Positions 1 through 11,468 of a stretch of 64,000 nt of DNA are shown here, piece after piece (positions within the stretch are counted from its first letter, which is position 1; each line of letters starts with the position of its first letter). The position numbers and the translations under genes are program-made. Where the stretch lies: NCBI GenBank assembly GCA_022495005.1, contig JAGYXB010000204.1, forward strand, positions 186,001-250,000, written 5' to 3'. Source of the stretch: Rhyacophila brunnea. Taxonomy: Eukaryota > Arthropoda > Insecta > Trichoptera > Rhyacophilidae. Below the pieces are notes generated by a model. It worked only from the letters and a program-made list of their open reading frames with translations, did not search any database and was not told the origin of the DNA.

Positions 1-764
1 TCCGACCTTTCAATTCCATTCGTGCATATATCTTTGGAGGTTGGGTTAGGTGTGTATTCCATCCTTGATGAATGGTCTGACCCATGGAATCACCCTAATT
101 TACGATTGTGGAGCATTGTAAAATGCGTATATTTCATAGTTGTAGAATTGTATGCGAATAAAATCACTATTAGGTACCTACCTCTTTGTACCCCAGTTGA
201 AAATGTCCCTCTGAGGCGGACGAAACCGGTCCAGATTTATTTATTAAAAGTGGAATAAGTACTAAAGAAAATTTCGTTTTAATTAAATCAATATGTATCA
301 ATTTGTGAAATAATTTATATCATATGAAAATGTGTCAGAAAGTGAGACATGGAGAAGATTTATTAAAGCAAATTCTAAATTTGATAAATTGGAAGGGTAT
401 CATTAATTATTTTGTTCGGGTGGTAAAGGAACACACATGATACTCTCATATTAGTTTGACTTTGACATAATTATGCTTAAAAGTGCGGTAATAACATATT
501 GAGTAGAATAAAGTAGAGTATCGAGAAATCAGTGTCTTATCCGAGAGATTTAATGGTAATTATAATATAGATAATGTGCTGTGATCTAGGTACATACACA
601 ATCAATCAAAAAATATAATATATATACTAGAAAAAAGACAATAAAATATACACGTAAACGTATGAGAGAGAGGGAGAACAGGTATGACAATGTTGACAGG
701 TGATACTACCACCCAGTAGTATTTACTGCTCATATACTAGGTATATTAAGATATCGTCTTTACG

Positions 765-796
<32 letters not shown>

Positions 797-1186
797 TTAA
801 TATATTAGTGTATTTTTATGTGGCACGTAGACAATGTCTACGTTACGGAATGTGGATCCAAAGGGCTACGAATTTCACTAATTTGGTGATTCATACAATA
901 TGACCATAATGAAAACCATTAGTTAGTATTTATTATTGTTTTAAATAGCCTTTATTTATAATGACAACACTTAATTTTTTTTACTGCTTTGATCATTAGG
1001 GCGGTATTCAAATATTTTTTTTACAAATAATAGCACATATTATTTTGATGATTGTATCTATGCACAAATTATATTGATACATTTTTATGGGAAGTAATTT
1101 TAGTTTATCAATTATATAATAATATACTTATCATTTAATGCGATTTCCGCAATGGTATATAAATGGTAGTTATGCGACTTAAAAAA
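1..1186. other. AT-rich stretch, no gene recognised
   Basis: I see no coding region, RNA gene or element end here. The two open frames above 60 codons are low complexity with no recognisable domain. An (AT)n microsatellite lies at about 765-786, followed by a T run. Confidence 0.6.
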
Positions 1187-1720
1187 CTGAGTCGTTTCTA
1201 AAATAAATTTGAACGAAAAACGTGATACCGCGTTACGATTTTTCGTAGTAGGTTCTGACAATAAATGTATTCTACGTTAAAAGGCTGATCGAGATAGAAC
1301 ATAGTATTTCGTGATTAGTATTAGATTAGATTAGTATTAGATTAGTATTAGATTAGAAAATGGGTTCGAGATCGAACAGTTTGACACCTGTGCATAGAAC
1401 ACACAGGTATACACAGACATAAAGTATTAAAACAAACAATAAAGTTACTGTTTCTACCATTTCAGATAAGCGTAGCCACTAACTAACGCCTCATATAGAT
1501 ATTAATGAATTAGGAAACGATCAGTAATATAATAATTACTAATATTAATCATGTAGGTAATGATATTAAATACAAATAATCTTTAATTGGTGTTATCCAT
1601 ATTGATGGACTACTGACATTTACATTGACTGTCATTTTTGTATGCTTTTATCAATTTAATTATATAAGCCGTTAATTTTTGGTTAAAAATAATTGTTAAA
1701 TAATAAAATTAAATTCTCTT
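1187..1720. repeat. Duplicated block, copy 1, first segment
   Basis: This segment is clearly paralogous to 13100-13350 and 14050-14105. Shared landmarks in the same order are AACGAAAAACGTGAT, GCGTTACGATTTTTCG, AGTAGGTTCTG, ATTCTACGTTAAAAG, GTATTAAAACAAA, AATAAAGTTACTG, and TTGATGGACTACTGAC further right. In the 13-kb copy the middle is occupied by a LINE relic. A short minisatellite of TTAGTATTAGA units lies at about 1313-1358 and is absent from the other copy. This is either an old segmental duplication or two copies of one unclassified element. Confidence 0.6.
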
Positions 1721-1864
1721 CTTCTTCGGCCATATCCACCCTTTAGTTGGAGCATATTATAGACGTCACGCGGTGCCTCCAAGAATCTATCGCTCGCCAG
1801 TTTTCTTGCATCGTTCCAGGTCAAACCAGCACCCTGCATCTCCGCCGTATATAATACTATATAC

Positions 1865-2090
1865 CAGGGGTTGCGAACCTATCGCACGCGTGCCACTGGT
1901 GGCACGTGAGATGGTTTTGCATGGTACGCGTTTGAAAAGAGATAAAACCTATAATATTATTAAATGACAGATCACATTGTATAAAAAATAGCAGACATAT
2001 ACTTTGCAAGAATAAGCATTACGTTTAATATGAATATATAATTGCATAAGTCGGTCTTTAGACTTTGTGCATCACAAATAATATTATCAC
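1865..2090. mobile_element. hAT transposon relic (one end)
   Basis: It starts with a hAT-type terminus, CAGGGGTTGCGAACCTATCG, and then matches the interior of the hAT relic at 33141-35314. Shared stretches include GATGGTTTTGCATGG, ATAAAAAAT-GCAG, AAGAATAA-CATTA and ATATATAATTGCATA. At 2025-2028 it carries a single TTAA exactly where the other copy holds a 1389-bp foldback element, so it serves as an empty-site control. I did not find a right terminus. Nothing recognisable follows up to about 2630. Confidence 0.6.
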
Positions 2091-2629
2091 ACTAACCTCA
2101 TCAGGCGGCGGAGGATGCCGCGCCGCGAATCCCTATTTTTGATCGATTTACGATGCTTGAGACCACTGTGGTGAGAGAATGCCTCATCTTATCGGAGAAA
2201 TTCTCGCGTCAATTTGTGCAATAAGAAACTAATTAATACATTAAAAAACAATTTCATTTCTACCCACAAATAATGATGAAGCTAGTAGTAGTAATTCGGG
2301 AAGACAGTTTTAAAATTGGTGGACTGAAATGTACCTATGGTGTAATTGACAAATGTGATAAAGCTAAAGATAAAGGTAAATTCCTCAATAAGTACCTACT
2401 AATTTTTCCAATGCGAGCCGCATGGCGGCTTCTAAGTTTACATCTTGAATTAACTTTATTCTCAGACTATTTATGAATTATTTCACACATACTCTCAACA
2501 AAAAAACTCATTATGGATCATTTGAGCGTGGAAAGAAATTTAAAACAAGTCATAATATGTATTCAACCAATTTCATAATTTTATAAATAAATTTTTGAAA
2601 TATTATTCTGTAAAGCGCAGGTGGCAGCG

Positions 2630-3353
2630 TATGGTAAATATTTCACTATATAATGTGAACAACAATTTTACTAATGGTTTTTTGAAATCCGTTTAAAAAA
2701 TAATAAAACTAAAAAATCTTAACATCACTGCACATAGATGTACTGAAATATGACTATAATCTAAAGCTTTAGATCGAGAGGTTTAAAAGAATACTAATTT
2801 ATGTTATAAAAATACTTTATACAATCATCAAATGTTTAAAATAAATATAAAAATATAAAAGGCTTCAAAATTATATTTAATACTTATAATATTTGCAACG
2901 TTTAAGGCTATACCTCAGTTGAGGCACGATCTAAAAAGATCGTGTCTAGGCGATGCGCGGATTGAGGGTCGCGGGTGCAAATGACGCAGGCCAAACGAAA
3001 TATAATTTGTCATATAAATAGACATGCGTCAATTTAATGTTCTGTTTATTATTCTATCAGTAACAATAATAATATATTCATTGACATGTTTTCTTTTTAA
3101 AGTAAATGGGTAACGTGTTTAGTCATCTTTACTCAATTTAAGAATTAATACCCCCGTCGCCATCACGAAACAAATTGACGTGTTCCCAGCTCGACGTTCT
3201 CTCTCCGAATGGCAGCGAGTCCAAAATTTCGTCGCGCCTATAGTTGAAAATTATTTGCCGTTTCACTGATGTATCGCCTTAAGGAATGTCCAGGCTTATG
3301 CTCTGAAAATACCATAAAATCTACATTTTGACCTATGTGGCGCATGTGGGCCG
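2630..3353. mobile_element. Foldback-family arm interrupted by a MITE
   Basis: The sequence matches the right arm of the foldback element at 33461-34849. Shared text includes AAAAATCTTAACA-CACTGCACAT, GAGAGGTTTAAAAGAATACTA, TTCAAAATTATAT and CAACGTTTAAGG, and, beyond the nested MITE, GGA-TGTCCAGG and ATTTTGACCT. The end at about 3350 is degenerate (CATGTGGGCC, then TTAA). No left arm was found here, so the copy is partial. It is more diverged than the 33-kb copy. Confidence 0.6.
2906..3278. mobile_element. MITE with TTAA duplication, nested in foldback arm
   Basis: This 373-bp element is flanked by TTAA at 2902-2905 and 3279-3282. Its ends are imperfect inverted repeats: GGCTATACCTCAGTTGA on the left, and GGCGATACATCAGTGAA on the right read inward. 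It interrupts the phrase CAACGTTTAAGG-GTGTCCAGG of the foldback family, which shows it inserted later. Other copies lie at 39239-39585 and, as an end fragment, at 5169-5230. TTAA duplication is typical of piggyBac-type mobilisation; that assignment is inference, since no transposase is present. Confidence 0.65.
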
Positions 3354-3960
3354 TTAAATCCCGGTAAATCACTAGTGTAGGCATAACATTTTAATGTTTT
3401 ATGGTACCTACTTCTTTTTGTTGACGGTAAAAATAAAACTGTGGAATATGTAGATAAATAATTGGCATTATATGTTTTTTATATTGCTTTAAGTTTTTAT
3501 TTTATACTCCAACCCATTTGGTACTAAAACCAAATACTTAGAAATTCTATTTGTCCTAACAAAACGAAGACTTCAAACCCTAATATTCAAAATATGTCTT
3601 TTGCATATGCCTTGGTTTTACACTCACGGTGCGATTAATACTCACTTTTCTACTTTAAAAAAATACAATAAGTGGGTTTTACCAGACGCGGGATTTGCCT
3701 GGTTTAATGTTATTTATTAATCTGTGGAAAATATACGTTTATTTTTACGATTTTATTGAACCGAAAGCGCTCCGCTCCTATGGCATAATCAGCCACCACT
3801 GATAAAAAGTATAAATTAATAAAGGTGTAAAAGTAACAATAATTGGCACTCACGATGTATGTTTCCGTTTATGATGTCGTTGGTCTCAGGGTTGAATTCC
3901 AAGTATGACAAATTGACATTGTTATTTTTAATATGTATGCACTTTCAGCAAGTGACTCGA
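3354..3960. repeat. Duplicated block, copy 1, second segment
   Basis: It parallels 14764-15180: TTTAAATCCCGGT, CTTTTTGTTGAC, AAAAATAAAACT, AATATGTAGATAAAT, TTGGCATTATAT, AAGTTTTTATTTTA, GTGGGTTTTACCA, TGGCATAATCA-CCACC and CAATAATTGGCA occur in the same order. No protein is encoded. Together with 1187-1720 it makes the two loci colinear over about 2 kb, apart from transposon insertions. Confidence 0.6.
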
Positions 3961-4675
3961 AAAAAGATACTCTGTGAAAAAAAAAGAATAATAAATAGCG
4001 TAGTTGATGTTAATATTATTAATACATAAATTAAATTAATGTGTATTTTCTGTTGCATTGGTAACTTTTATAATATATACTTTTAGGTGTATCTAAGTGA
4101 ATATTGGATGCACTTAGCTCTAGCTGCATAGAAAACGATACTAGGTTTATACAGCCTAACCTCGTGATCCAGTCACTGGATGCACTTAATTTGATTTTCA
4201 TTATAAATGGCAACACAGTGTAGGTGGGCTCTATATTGTAGCACGACGATGATGTTATTATGTACGTTCTTTGATCACTGCATTAGAGGCGAACGTCATC
4301 AAAATCATACAATGGATAATTACTATTTTGGGTCACAAGAAACTAGGTATCTAAGTGCTTAAATTCATTTACCTGCTTGAAACATACGCAATTAAAAGCA
4401 CACGCTATCAATAAATTAATCGCGGAGACAGGTAAAAATTAACATTTAGGTCCTGGAATTCACAAATCCCCAAATAGTACATATTATTGTGTATGCACGT
4501 CATTTATTATTATTATTATGTACTGTTACTACTCTAATATTATTATGTACTGCGTTTGTTAACATTTTTTTCTCTCAATCAGTTATCTTTTATTTCATTC
4601 ATTCCACTCAATTAAATGTTATTATACCTATTAGGTATAGGTAAATCAGTATACAGCGGCACCATGCAGTTGTAT
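3961..4675. other. No gene recognised
   Basis: AT-rich sequence with a few TTATTATTA runs near 4505-4545. I see no domain, RNA gene or element boundary. Confidence 0.5.
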
Positions 4676-4844
4676 AGTCTGTCTTCTATAAGCCGGCCTT
4701 CACGTCACGTCGTTTGCGGACGGAAAGCATTGTGCCATCGCGTTCGACTGTTGCAAGTTTTCAATGGGAAGGAACGAGAGGGAATGCAGTGTTAAGTTGC
4801 TGAAGTGAGGGGGAAACCGCACGCTATCTTATAGAAGACAGACT
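4676..4844. mobile_element. MITE with 17-bp perfect inverted repeats
   Basis: The ends AGTCTGTCTTCTATAAG (4676-4692) and its exact reverse complement (4828-4844) bound 169 bp of relatively GC-rich non-coding sequence. The terminus resembles that of the element at 21991-22169 (AGTCCGATTTCTATAAG), so both may belong to one family or superfamily. I could not define a target-site duplication with confidence. Confidence 0.55.
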
Positions 4845-5168
4845 CTAGTCACTCTAGTGGTAACAAAACATTGTGGACATAACAAATCTAAATTCGAAAC
4901 GCGCACATGAGATTCCATTATAACAAATATTACCCTCACAAGAGAGAAGAAGAGAATATAGAAAATAATATTGTTTGCTGGCGTAGACATAGACAGAAAT
5001 CAATAAAATTCTAATACATCCGCGAGTCGCCTATGGTGCCTCTGTAGAAAGATTTACCTGTAGTCAAGGTTACTTTCCCGTTTCCCAAGGCAATTTAAAT
5101 TTTCATAGCAAATAACTAAACACTTTATTTAATGAATGCAGTCTATTTTTAAAAACAATATTACTTAA

Positions 5169-5230
5169 GGTGACGCATCAGTGAAACGGCAAATAATTTT
5201 CAACTGTAGGCGCGACGAAATTTTGGACTG
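5169..5230. mobile_element. End fragment of the TTAA MITE family
   Basis: After TTAA at 5165-5168 the sequence reads inward like the right end of the MITE at 2906-3278: a CATCAGTGAAACGGCAAATA block, then GGCGCGACGAAATTTTGGACT. It breaks off into a different repeat at about 5231. Confidence 0.6.
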
Positions 5231-5390
5231 GAAAATATGCAGAAGGCGACTTTTTTAAAATATTAGAGCAGATTTGTGATGTGTGTTTATTTCACTTATT
5301 TGGTCGATCCGCCATGCCGGGCCTGCCTGTCAGCAGTCAACATATGCCTGTCAGCTCCCCCTTGTGCTCCCCCCAGATCTTTCTATCTCA
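5231..5390. repeat. Unclassified dispersed repeat X, copy 1 (partial)
   Basis: It shares TGCAGAAGGCGACTTTTT, TTTGTGATGTGTGTTTAT, TCACTTAT and a C-rich CCTGTCAGC-CCCCC tail with about 44590-44705 and 60990-61125. It is non-coding as far as I can see, and I do not recognise the family. Confidence 0.5.
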
Positions 5391-5594
5391 AACGTCATTT
5401 TTATTACCTGAAACTAGAAAATTAAATTACTTGTCGATTTCAGAGTGATAATACGAGGAATTGGATCATTCAGATAGATTTTATCCATGAATAATGACGT
5501 AGTTCCGTTGAATATTTTTTTATAAGTATTTAAATTATATTGTGACTGGAAGAATAATTTATTATAAAATTTTAATGCAATTTTGAGGAGTGCA
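5391..5594. other. No feature recognised
   Basis: AT-rich sequence between repeat X and the next putative element. Nothing can be supported. Confidence 0.4.
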
Positions 5595-6660
5595 TACTAG
5601 AGTTAGCTTTCGGGTCCAGACTAAGAAATCCAATCCCGAGCCAAAATTTTGATCCCGAGATTGGCATTTTTTTCGATAGTTAATATTATTTTTTTATATA
5701 AGTATACAAATAGCATTGATAAAATCGGTCAAAAATGTCTAGTATAATTTAGACATTTTATTGTTAATATTCTGTACGTTCAATATTGGAAATACATAGG
5801 TATAATTGAGTAAATAATATTGTAATATAGATAATAATATGAAAGTAAAACAGTTTTATTTATTTAGAGGGGGCCTCGTTATCCGAGGGTAATTGATACC
5901 GAAAAAATACCTCTTAAAACGAATCTGCTTAAAACGGGGACCAAAATTACTTGAGCCACCTTTAGAAAAGAAAAAAACACATGAGTGGACAAAAATAGCG
6001 TAAGAGTGTGGAATTGAAAGATTGAAAGTGACAGTTGACGACTGTGCGCTATTGCGCTTGTGTTTTTAAAGTTTTTTTGCATTTTTATGCAATTTCGTAA
6101 CTGTGGGGACTCGGATAACGAATACTTGGATAATGAGTACGCCCTGTATTTAAAATAATAAATACAACTTCAATTAAAATAAAAAAAATAACACATTGTG
6201 TTGATAATAAGTACAATACGTACCAATAATAAAATTCATAAACATTCCGAGATTCTAACAATTACTATTCATTCATGAATGTGTTTGTATTAAATTCAAT
6301 GAGAAAATTAAAACATATATTCATAAAATCGGGCGTAGAAACAAGTGCGTGCCTACACGTCAGTGGCGTCTAACTGGTTAAATAAATGTATTTATCATTT
6401 TTCTAACGTTGTTAGAATTGCGCATGGCATCAAAAATGGTTATTTATTATCCGTGAGAATTCGGCGATCCCTCCTGTGACATTTACAGATAGGTACCTAC
6501 ATACACGACACTAACAAATTGATTTTGTACACATACCAATTTTACTGATTTGATTGATAAAAAAAATCAATCCCGAAAGTTTCGAGATTATGTTTACTAA
6601 TCCTGGGATTCACAGGTATCGAAATTTGTTCAGGATCCCGGGATCCAGACTCCCTCCGGA
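5595..6660. mobile_element. Possible decayed DNA element hosting a nested MITE
   Basis: The left part (TCGGGTCCAGACTA, then repeated ATCCCGAG) and the right part (ATCCTGGGATTC, then GATCCCGGGATCCAGACTCC) look like opposed, subterminally repetitive ends. The pairing is poor and I saw no clear target duplication. The interior holds the pogo-like MITE at 5867-6146. Treat the outer boundaries as a guess. Confidence 0.3.
5867..6146. mobile_element. pogo/Tigger-like MITE
   Basis: This 280-bp element is flanked by TA on both sides (5865-5866 and 6147-6148). Its inward ends, GGGGGCCTCGTTATCCGAGG and CAGGGCGTACTCATTATCC, resemble the TCGATTATCC/TCGTTATCC core of Tigger termini. It has no coding capacity. 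A 67-codon minus-strand frame inside it is chance sequence with no DDE motif. Confidence 0.55.
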
Positions 6661-7948
6661 AACGAAAAAAATCAAAAAAATAAATAATTAGTGAATAGAG
6701 CATCGCTTCTACATCGTCACGATTTCATGACTGAGGGTTAATGATTTGGATGATGTCTCTCGACTTTCAATTGCATACGCGTCTTGTGGACGTGACAAGT
6801 CGTAGTAACTTATAGGTGAACACCCGTAGTTATAGCTGCAGACTAGTAGTGCGGAGTTTTTGGGTACGAGGAATGTACCCTGAAATATCCGGGGTCTGTG
6901 GTTGAAGTGACTAGATGTTTTTAGTAGTAGTGGGAATAAAGCAATATGAAATCATTATAGGTAGATATTTTTTTGAAATGGATCCTCCATACTAATTTTC
7001 TGTGTACGCGCCTGGCTATGTCACCTATTATAAAGTGTATTTTTTATTACTTCAAAATACATTTATTATATTGACATATTTTTCGTTTTCAATACCAAAT
7101 CGTAAATTATTCCAATTTGAGTCGGTTATTGATAGGTAATATTAAAGTAGCACTGAGGCGATATATCCACCTACATAATAAGAATTTTATATTCGGAATA
7201 AATATATTATTATTGTATCTGAATAATAAATTATAATGTTTATATGGATTGATATAATATGACATAATGGGTGTAAGTTTGCTAAGCACTGGACATAAGA
7301 ATCGATAGATAAATCTAATCATTAAATGGTACATAACTGAAACTGGCACCTTTATTGTCAAGTACACTGAATGAATATATTTATTTTAAATATTATTATA
7401 TAAATTTAATTTAAAAATAAAACTATGTATTTTTATGTAAGTATACATATTTTTATGTGTTAATATAAAATAAATTCAATATATTTAAAAAGTTCAAGAA
7501 TTTCGTATTTTGAGTTGATTTTAAGTAATGGAACATACCTACCATTTTTGTATGAGCACCTTATCTTTTTTTACACGGTTTTGTTTTGCACGATATTCTT
7601 TGGAACGTATCCTCCGTGCAAAAAGAGGATCGGGTGTACTTTATAATACAAAGGATAGAAAATTGTTCACCACGGCAACTCGCAATTTTTTTCATATTAC
7701 AATACGTACTCACTTATTAACGTATAATGTCAATTAATAATTTAAGAAATATATATTAATAATAAAATAAGACACATTAATACTAATATAAAATATAAAC
7801 ATATTTGTTAGAAGTAAGATCCAAACCTACGCCTTGGCAAAATTGTTGTACCTATAACCCAACTTGATTTCACAACTATTCCCAGTTGTGAAATTCGTAG
7901 TTCATAATAACTCAGTAGTTCAATAAACAGTAAAATCGTCGCTATGGC
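6661..7948. other. No gene recognised
   Basis: AT-rich DNA containing several chance frames of 60-90 codons with no recognisable domain. Confidence 0.5.
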
Positions 7949-8026
7949 AGTCCCGTGCTGTGGCGCAAAGGTAACGCGTTCAGCTGGTAACCGAAAAGTA
8001 AGTGGTTCGAATCCACCCGAGTGCGA
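7949..8026 (+). repeat. tRNA-like sequence (tRNA-Thr-like, pseudo)
   Basis: It has a D-arm/A-box-like segment (TGGCGCAAAGGTAACGCG), a TTCAG-CTGGTAA-CCGAA anticodon arm whose loop would read GGT (Thr), and a GTGG-TTCGAAT-CCAC T-arm. The acceptor stem does not pair convincingly, so I read it as a tRNA-derived SINE head or pseudogene. It sits directly beside a 5S-like fragment on the other strand, which favours a composite SINE. Confidence 0.45.
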
Positions 8027-8052
8027 TTTATATTTTCCTGTGAAAATAAAAA

Positions 8053-8145
8053 CGGTCACCCATCCGAGTACTATCCGCGCCCGATGGTGCTTAACTTCGG
8101 TGATCGGAAAGAGCGTTTAACCACTCGGCTGGTAACATTCTGCGT
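8053..8145 (-). repeat. 5S rRNA-derived SINE fragment
   Basis: On the minus strand it reads CCGATCACCGAAGTTAAGCA, TCGGGCGCGG, TAGTACTCGGATGGGTGACC: the internal-control-region half of 5S rRNA with a few substitutions, followed by a T-rich run. The 5' half of 5S is missing. In its place is a CCGAGTGGTTAAACG motif resembling a tRNA A-box (complement of about 8112-8132). It is therefore not a functional 5S gene but a Pol III-type chimeric head. Confidence 0.55.
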
Positions 8146-8200
8146 AACGCTGGATTTCGTGCACACAATTTTAATATCACGGCCAGCGGTAAGACATATC

Positions 8201-8592
8201 GACAGTGTTTAGGAAAAAGGACGCATCCCTCACTGAACAAATTTTACAGGAGAGGCAAAAAATGTTTTTTGAGAGTTTTTAGTTTAATATTTAAAAAAAA
8301 AATAGCCACAGACATTTGGTGCATGATGATTGATGATTTGGTGTAATATATTTTTGATCTAATAATAATTAAAGAAGTTATTACAGAAAAATCATTAAAA
8401 TTGCGGATAAAAGAGTTTTTCCATAAATTAAAAATTAATTAATCTCAATTAAAACCTGAATTTAGATAATAATTCGGTATTTGCGGCATACTTCCTTTTT
8501 ATAGAACGTGTATTTAGTTGTACACATTGTTAATATCTAATAAAAGCACTTTTCGAATAATCGAGGGTTACGCCCTTTTTCCTAAACACAGT
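8201..8592. mobile_element. Small terminal-inverted-repeat element (MITE)
   Basis: The left end TATCGACAGTGTTTAGGAAA (8197-8216) is mirrored on the right by TTTCCTAAACACAGTCGATA (8578-8597), with extended similarity inward (AAAGG-CG-A-CCCTC). The interior of about 390 bp is AT-rich and non-coding. The target duplication is ambiguous because the flanks are themselves palindromic. Confidence 0.5.
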
Positions 8593-8956
8593 CGATATAG
8601 ATATCAAAAATAATGCGTTGTTCGCGGATTATTGCAGACAGTAATGTTCAAATTTTATTACAGTTAATAAAACATTAATTTGACATAGATTGTGTCCCAA
8701 ATATCTGATAATAACGTTGTCATTGTTATCAGATATCTGTACGACTTGATACTTGAAAGTACGAACACCCACCAGAATTTTAAATAACTATGTACGATAT
8801 GATTGTATTTCTAATTTCTAAAACCAAAACTCCAACACGCCGCTCCCTCAATCAAATTGTCTATAAAACATTTTCTAGGCAGACTTAAAACAAATAGGTG
8901 TAGGTTTTGTTGATAAAACCCACAGATAATAATTCTCAAACTCTATATAAGTAACA

Positions 8957-9205
8957 CACCCACGACGGCCGCGCGGCTTAAGTGTCGGCCTGTAGCGTCG
9001 TGGGTCCCAGGTTCGAATCCTGGGTCTGGCAAGTACACATATTGTTTTTCAATTTTTGTATGAGTCAGAGTATGGACCTAATAGGTTGAACAAGTGGCTG
9101 ACATCCATTTCTCGTAAAAACAAAATCTGCCAATACAAACCTCCACTGTGGAGGCTCGTATGATCCAATTAGGATCGGACATGGTCATAAGAAAAAAAGA
9201 AAGAA
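8957..9205 (+). mobile_element. tRNA-derived SINE (SINE-A, full length)
   Basis: The tRNA-like head (CCGCGCGGCTTAAGTG A-box region; GTTCGAATCCTGGGTCTGGC B-box/T-arm region) is followed by a body with TATGGACCTAATAGGTTGAA, AAGTGGCTGACATCCATTTC and GATCCAATTAGGATCGGACA, ending in an A-rich tail. Other copies or pieces lie at 36437-36690 (minus), 18943-19065 (minus, 3' part), 63295-63380 (head only) and, diverged, 20574-20800. SINEs are non-autonomous and depend on a partner LINE; which LINE is not visible here. Confidence 0.8.
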
Positions 9206-10407
9206 TATAAGTAAGTAAATATTTCGATAAATATTTGTAAGTAGATACCTACTTATTAGTTAAATATTATTTAGATGTAAGTCTATAGATCTAAGTACCC
9301 AAATCCGAAACGTCGAGTCAGGAATAATAATTTTGAAAACTGACCTTTTTAAATTACTTATATCAGTTGTACACATATTATACGAGTATCACATCTAAAT
9401 AGATTTTCACAAATGTTTATGACTAGTATCAGTTTAATTTCAGTACATATCATTTTAACTCCATGTAAATACACCTACATTAATTCTACTAAATGCATTT
9501 ACAATAATGGTAATGCGCACAAAACAGATTATGTTCCCTGGTAGAACGTTATTAAATATTCTTACGGTTGGTCGTTGAACACCAGCCAAATTAGCCAGTT
9601 ACAGCCAAAAATGGAATAGTGGGCCAATTTTTTTCAACGAAACTTAGAGAATACCACATATTATATAATAAAATTTATATTTGACAACTAAATATTAGTT
9701 CTATTTTTAAAACTATTTCTAGTCATTAACCTTGTATTAATGAAGTTTTAATTATTAATTATTAAAATCAGATCAAAGATCAGATCAATTCTGAAACAGT
9801 CAATAAATAAAACGTTTGTAGCATAAATAAGTTCAATCAAAGTATACTTTTATCTAATATGCCCTTTTACTCCCCCCCCCCCCACCTTTTATGGAGGGAT
9901 AGCTTTTTTCTATTCATCACGTTACTTGTTCAACCATACATAGACGATAAATTATCAATTGATTGGATAAACAACAGAAAAATTTAATTTATTATTTTTA
10001 TTATTTGATTTATCACAATTATATTTTGGATGATCAGGTGATTATGTATTCATATTTTACAAAGTACATCCTCTTAATCCTGATAGATAATTATTTTACA
10101 TCTTACGAGTATAGTTTTCTCCTTATCTTCTTGTTTTCTGAGAACGGGCTCACCGCGTGCCGTTGTTCCAAAATTTAAAAAAAATATTTGTGAAATTTCA
10201 GTGTATGTAAGTTGCTGACCACTGGAATTATCATTATTGTATTATTAAAAATAATATTCTTACGTTAGTAAATTTTATTTTTACATTTCAAATTAAATTT
10301 TCAGACGTTTTGTTATGTCTACAAATATACTCGAATTATATTTTGTTAAGACTTGATACGGAAAGTGGCGCAAATTAGGTTGAATGCAGGTAAGTATATA
10401 ATTATAA
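9206..10407. other. No gene recognised
   Basis: AT-rich DNA with a run of C residues at about 9873-9883. No domain or element boundary was seen. Confidence 0.5.
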
Positions 10408-10596
10408 GGTACTGTTCGGTTATACGGAATACAGCGGAAAACGCATTTTGAAAATAGCCGATAAACTTGATTATTTGTTAGGTTAACCTAACCAAACCTA
10501 ACCTAGCCTAAACTAACCCAAACTAACAAATAATCCAGTTTATCGGCTATTTTCAAAATGCGTTTTCCGCTGTATTCCGTATAACCGAACAGTACC
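10408..10596. mobile_element. 189-bp hairpin MITE with perfect 8-bp duplication
   Basis: The two arms are nearly perfect inverted repeats of about 78 bp, starting GGTACTGTTCGGTTATACGG and meeting in a CCTAACC-rich centre. The element is flanked by AATTATAA at 10400-10407 and again at 10597-10604. An 8-bp duplication is typical of hAT-type mobilisation, but the ends are not CAG/CTG, so the superfamily is uncertain. It has no coding capacity. Confidence 0.8.
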
Positions 10597-11083
10597 AATT
10601 ATAATATTAGTTTTATTTCAGGGAATATTAATTTAAAGAATTCAATGACTATTACAGTGCGACCTTCATATCGAGTATTTTACGTCACCACGGTCGTTTC
10701 TGGAAGTAAAAGCCTCCCCTCCGCATTTTCTTTTACAGCTATTTTATTCCCCGTGCCAGAAATTCAGTGTGTGCTGATGACGTAATATTAGCGCATACAG
10801 CGCTGTGACGTGGAAGACTTGACATAGAAGTTAGTCTATACTTATACAATTTTGTTAATAACAAATGTGTATTGAAAACAACTTCCTGGGATTCCATTAT
10901 TTTATATATTTTTTCCAAAGTCTGGAGAAACCTAGGCGCGATACGTTGGGTCGAATCGCCCTGATACCGGATTTGACTGCGGCATTGTTGGTATGACGCT
11001 TGTTTCTGGGCCATGCAAAATAGGTACATTTAGTTTTTTTTAACATGTATATGTTTTACTGCTTGCCACGATATTAAAATTAT
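10597..11083. other. No gene recognised
   Basis: A minus-strand frame at 10739-11029 has no recognisable domain. Nothing else is visible. Confidence 0.4.
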
Positions 11084-11396
11084 GTGCAGAAATTCAACTG
11101 TAACGCAGAAAATGTTACTATGACTATTTTGTCAAAATTTTTCACGTCATCGCTACGACCTGGGTGGGTGACCGCTTGGGAACACTTTATTATAATTTTT
11201 CACGGTCTAAGATTCAAATTCGCATGGGTTCGAATCTATCTTCCGAAAAATATTTTTTATAGTTTTTTATTTGATTTTTATATTTTATTTAAATTTATAT
11301 TTTTTACCTTATTATTAATATTTAATATACGTTAATAAGTGAATACAATATAGTGTAATATGCAAAATAAAATTTTATAAAATATAACAACCGCCG

Positions 11397-11468
11397 GCAT
11401 GCAATTCGGTCGTAGTAGAATGCTCACCTGCCCCGCGGGCGGCCCGGGTTCGATTCCCGGCCGATGCA
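11397..11468 (+). pseudogene. tRNA-Gly(GCC)-like pseudogene
   Basis: The 3' two thirds match tRNA-Gly: anticodon loop CTGCCCC (GCC), GGCCCGGGTTCGATTCCCGG T-arm and the CCGATGC acceptor strand. The 5' side is scrambled (GCATGCAATTCGGTCGTAGT), which breaks the acceptor and D-arm. Its B-box is intact. Confidence 0.65.

Noticed and set aside
8053..8115. Functional 5S rRNA gene
   Set aside because: Only the 3' internal-control-region half is present, with substitutions, and the 5' half is replaced.
10472..10505. TTAGG/CCTAA-like telomeric repeat
   Set aside because: Only a few irregular CCTAACC words at the centre of a hairpin MITE; not a regular telomeric array.
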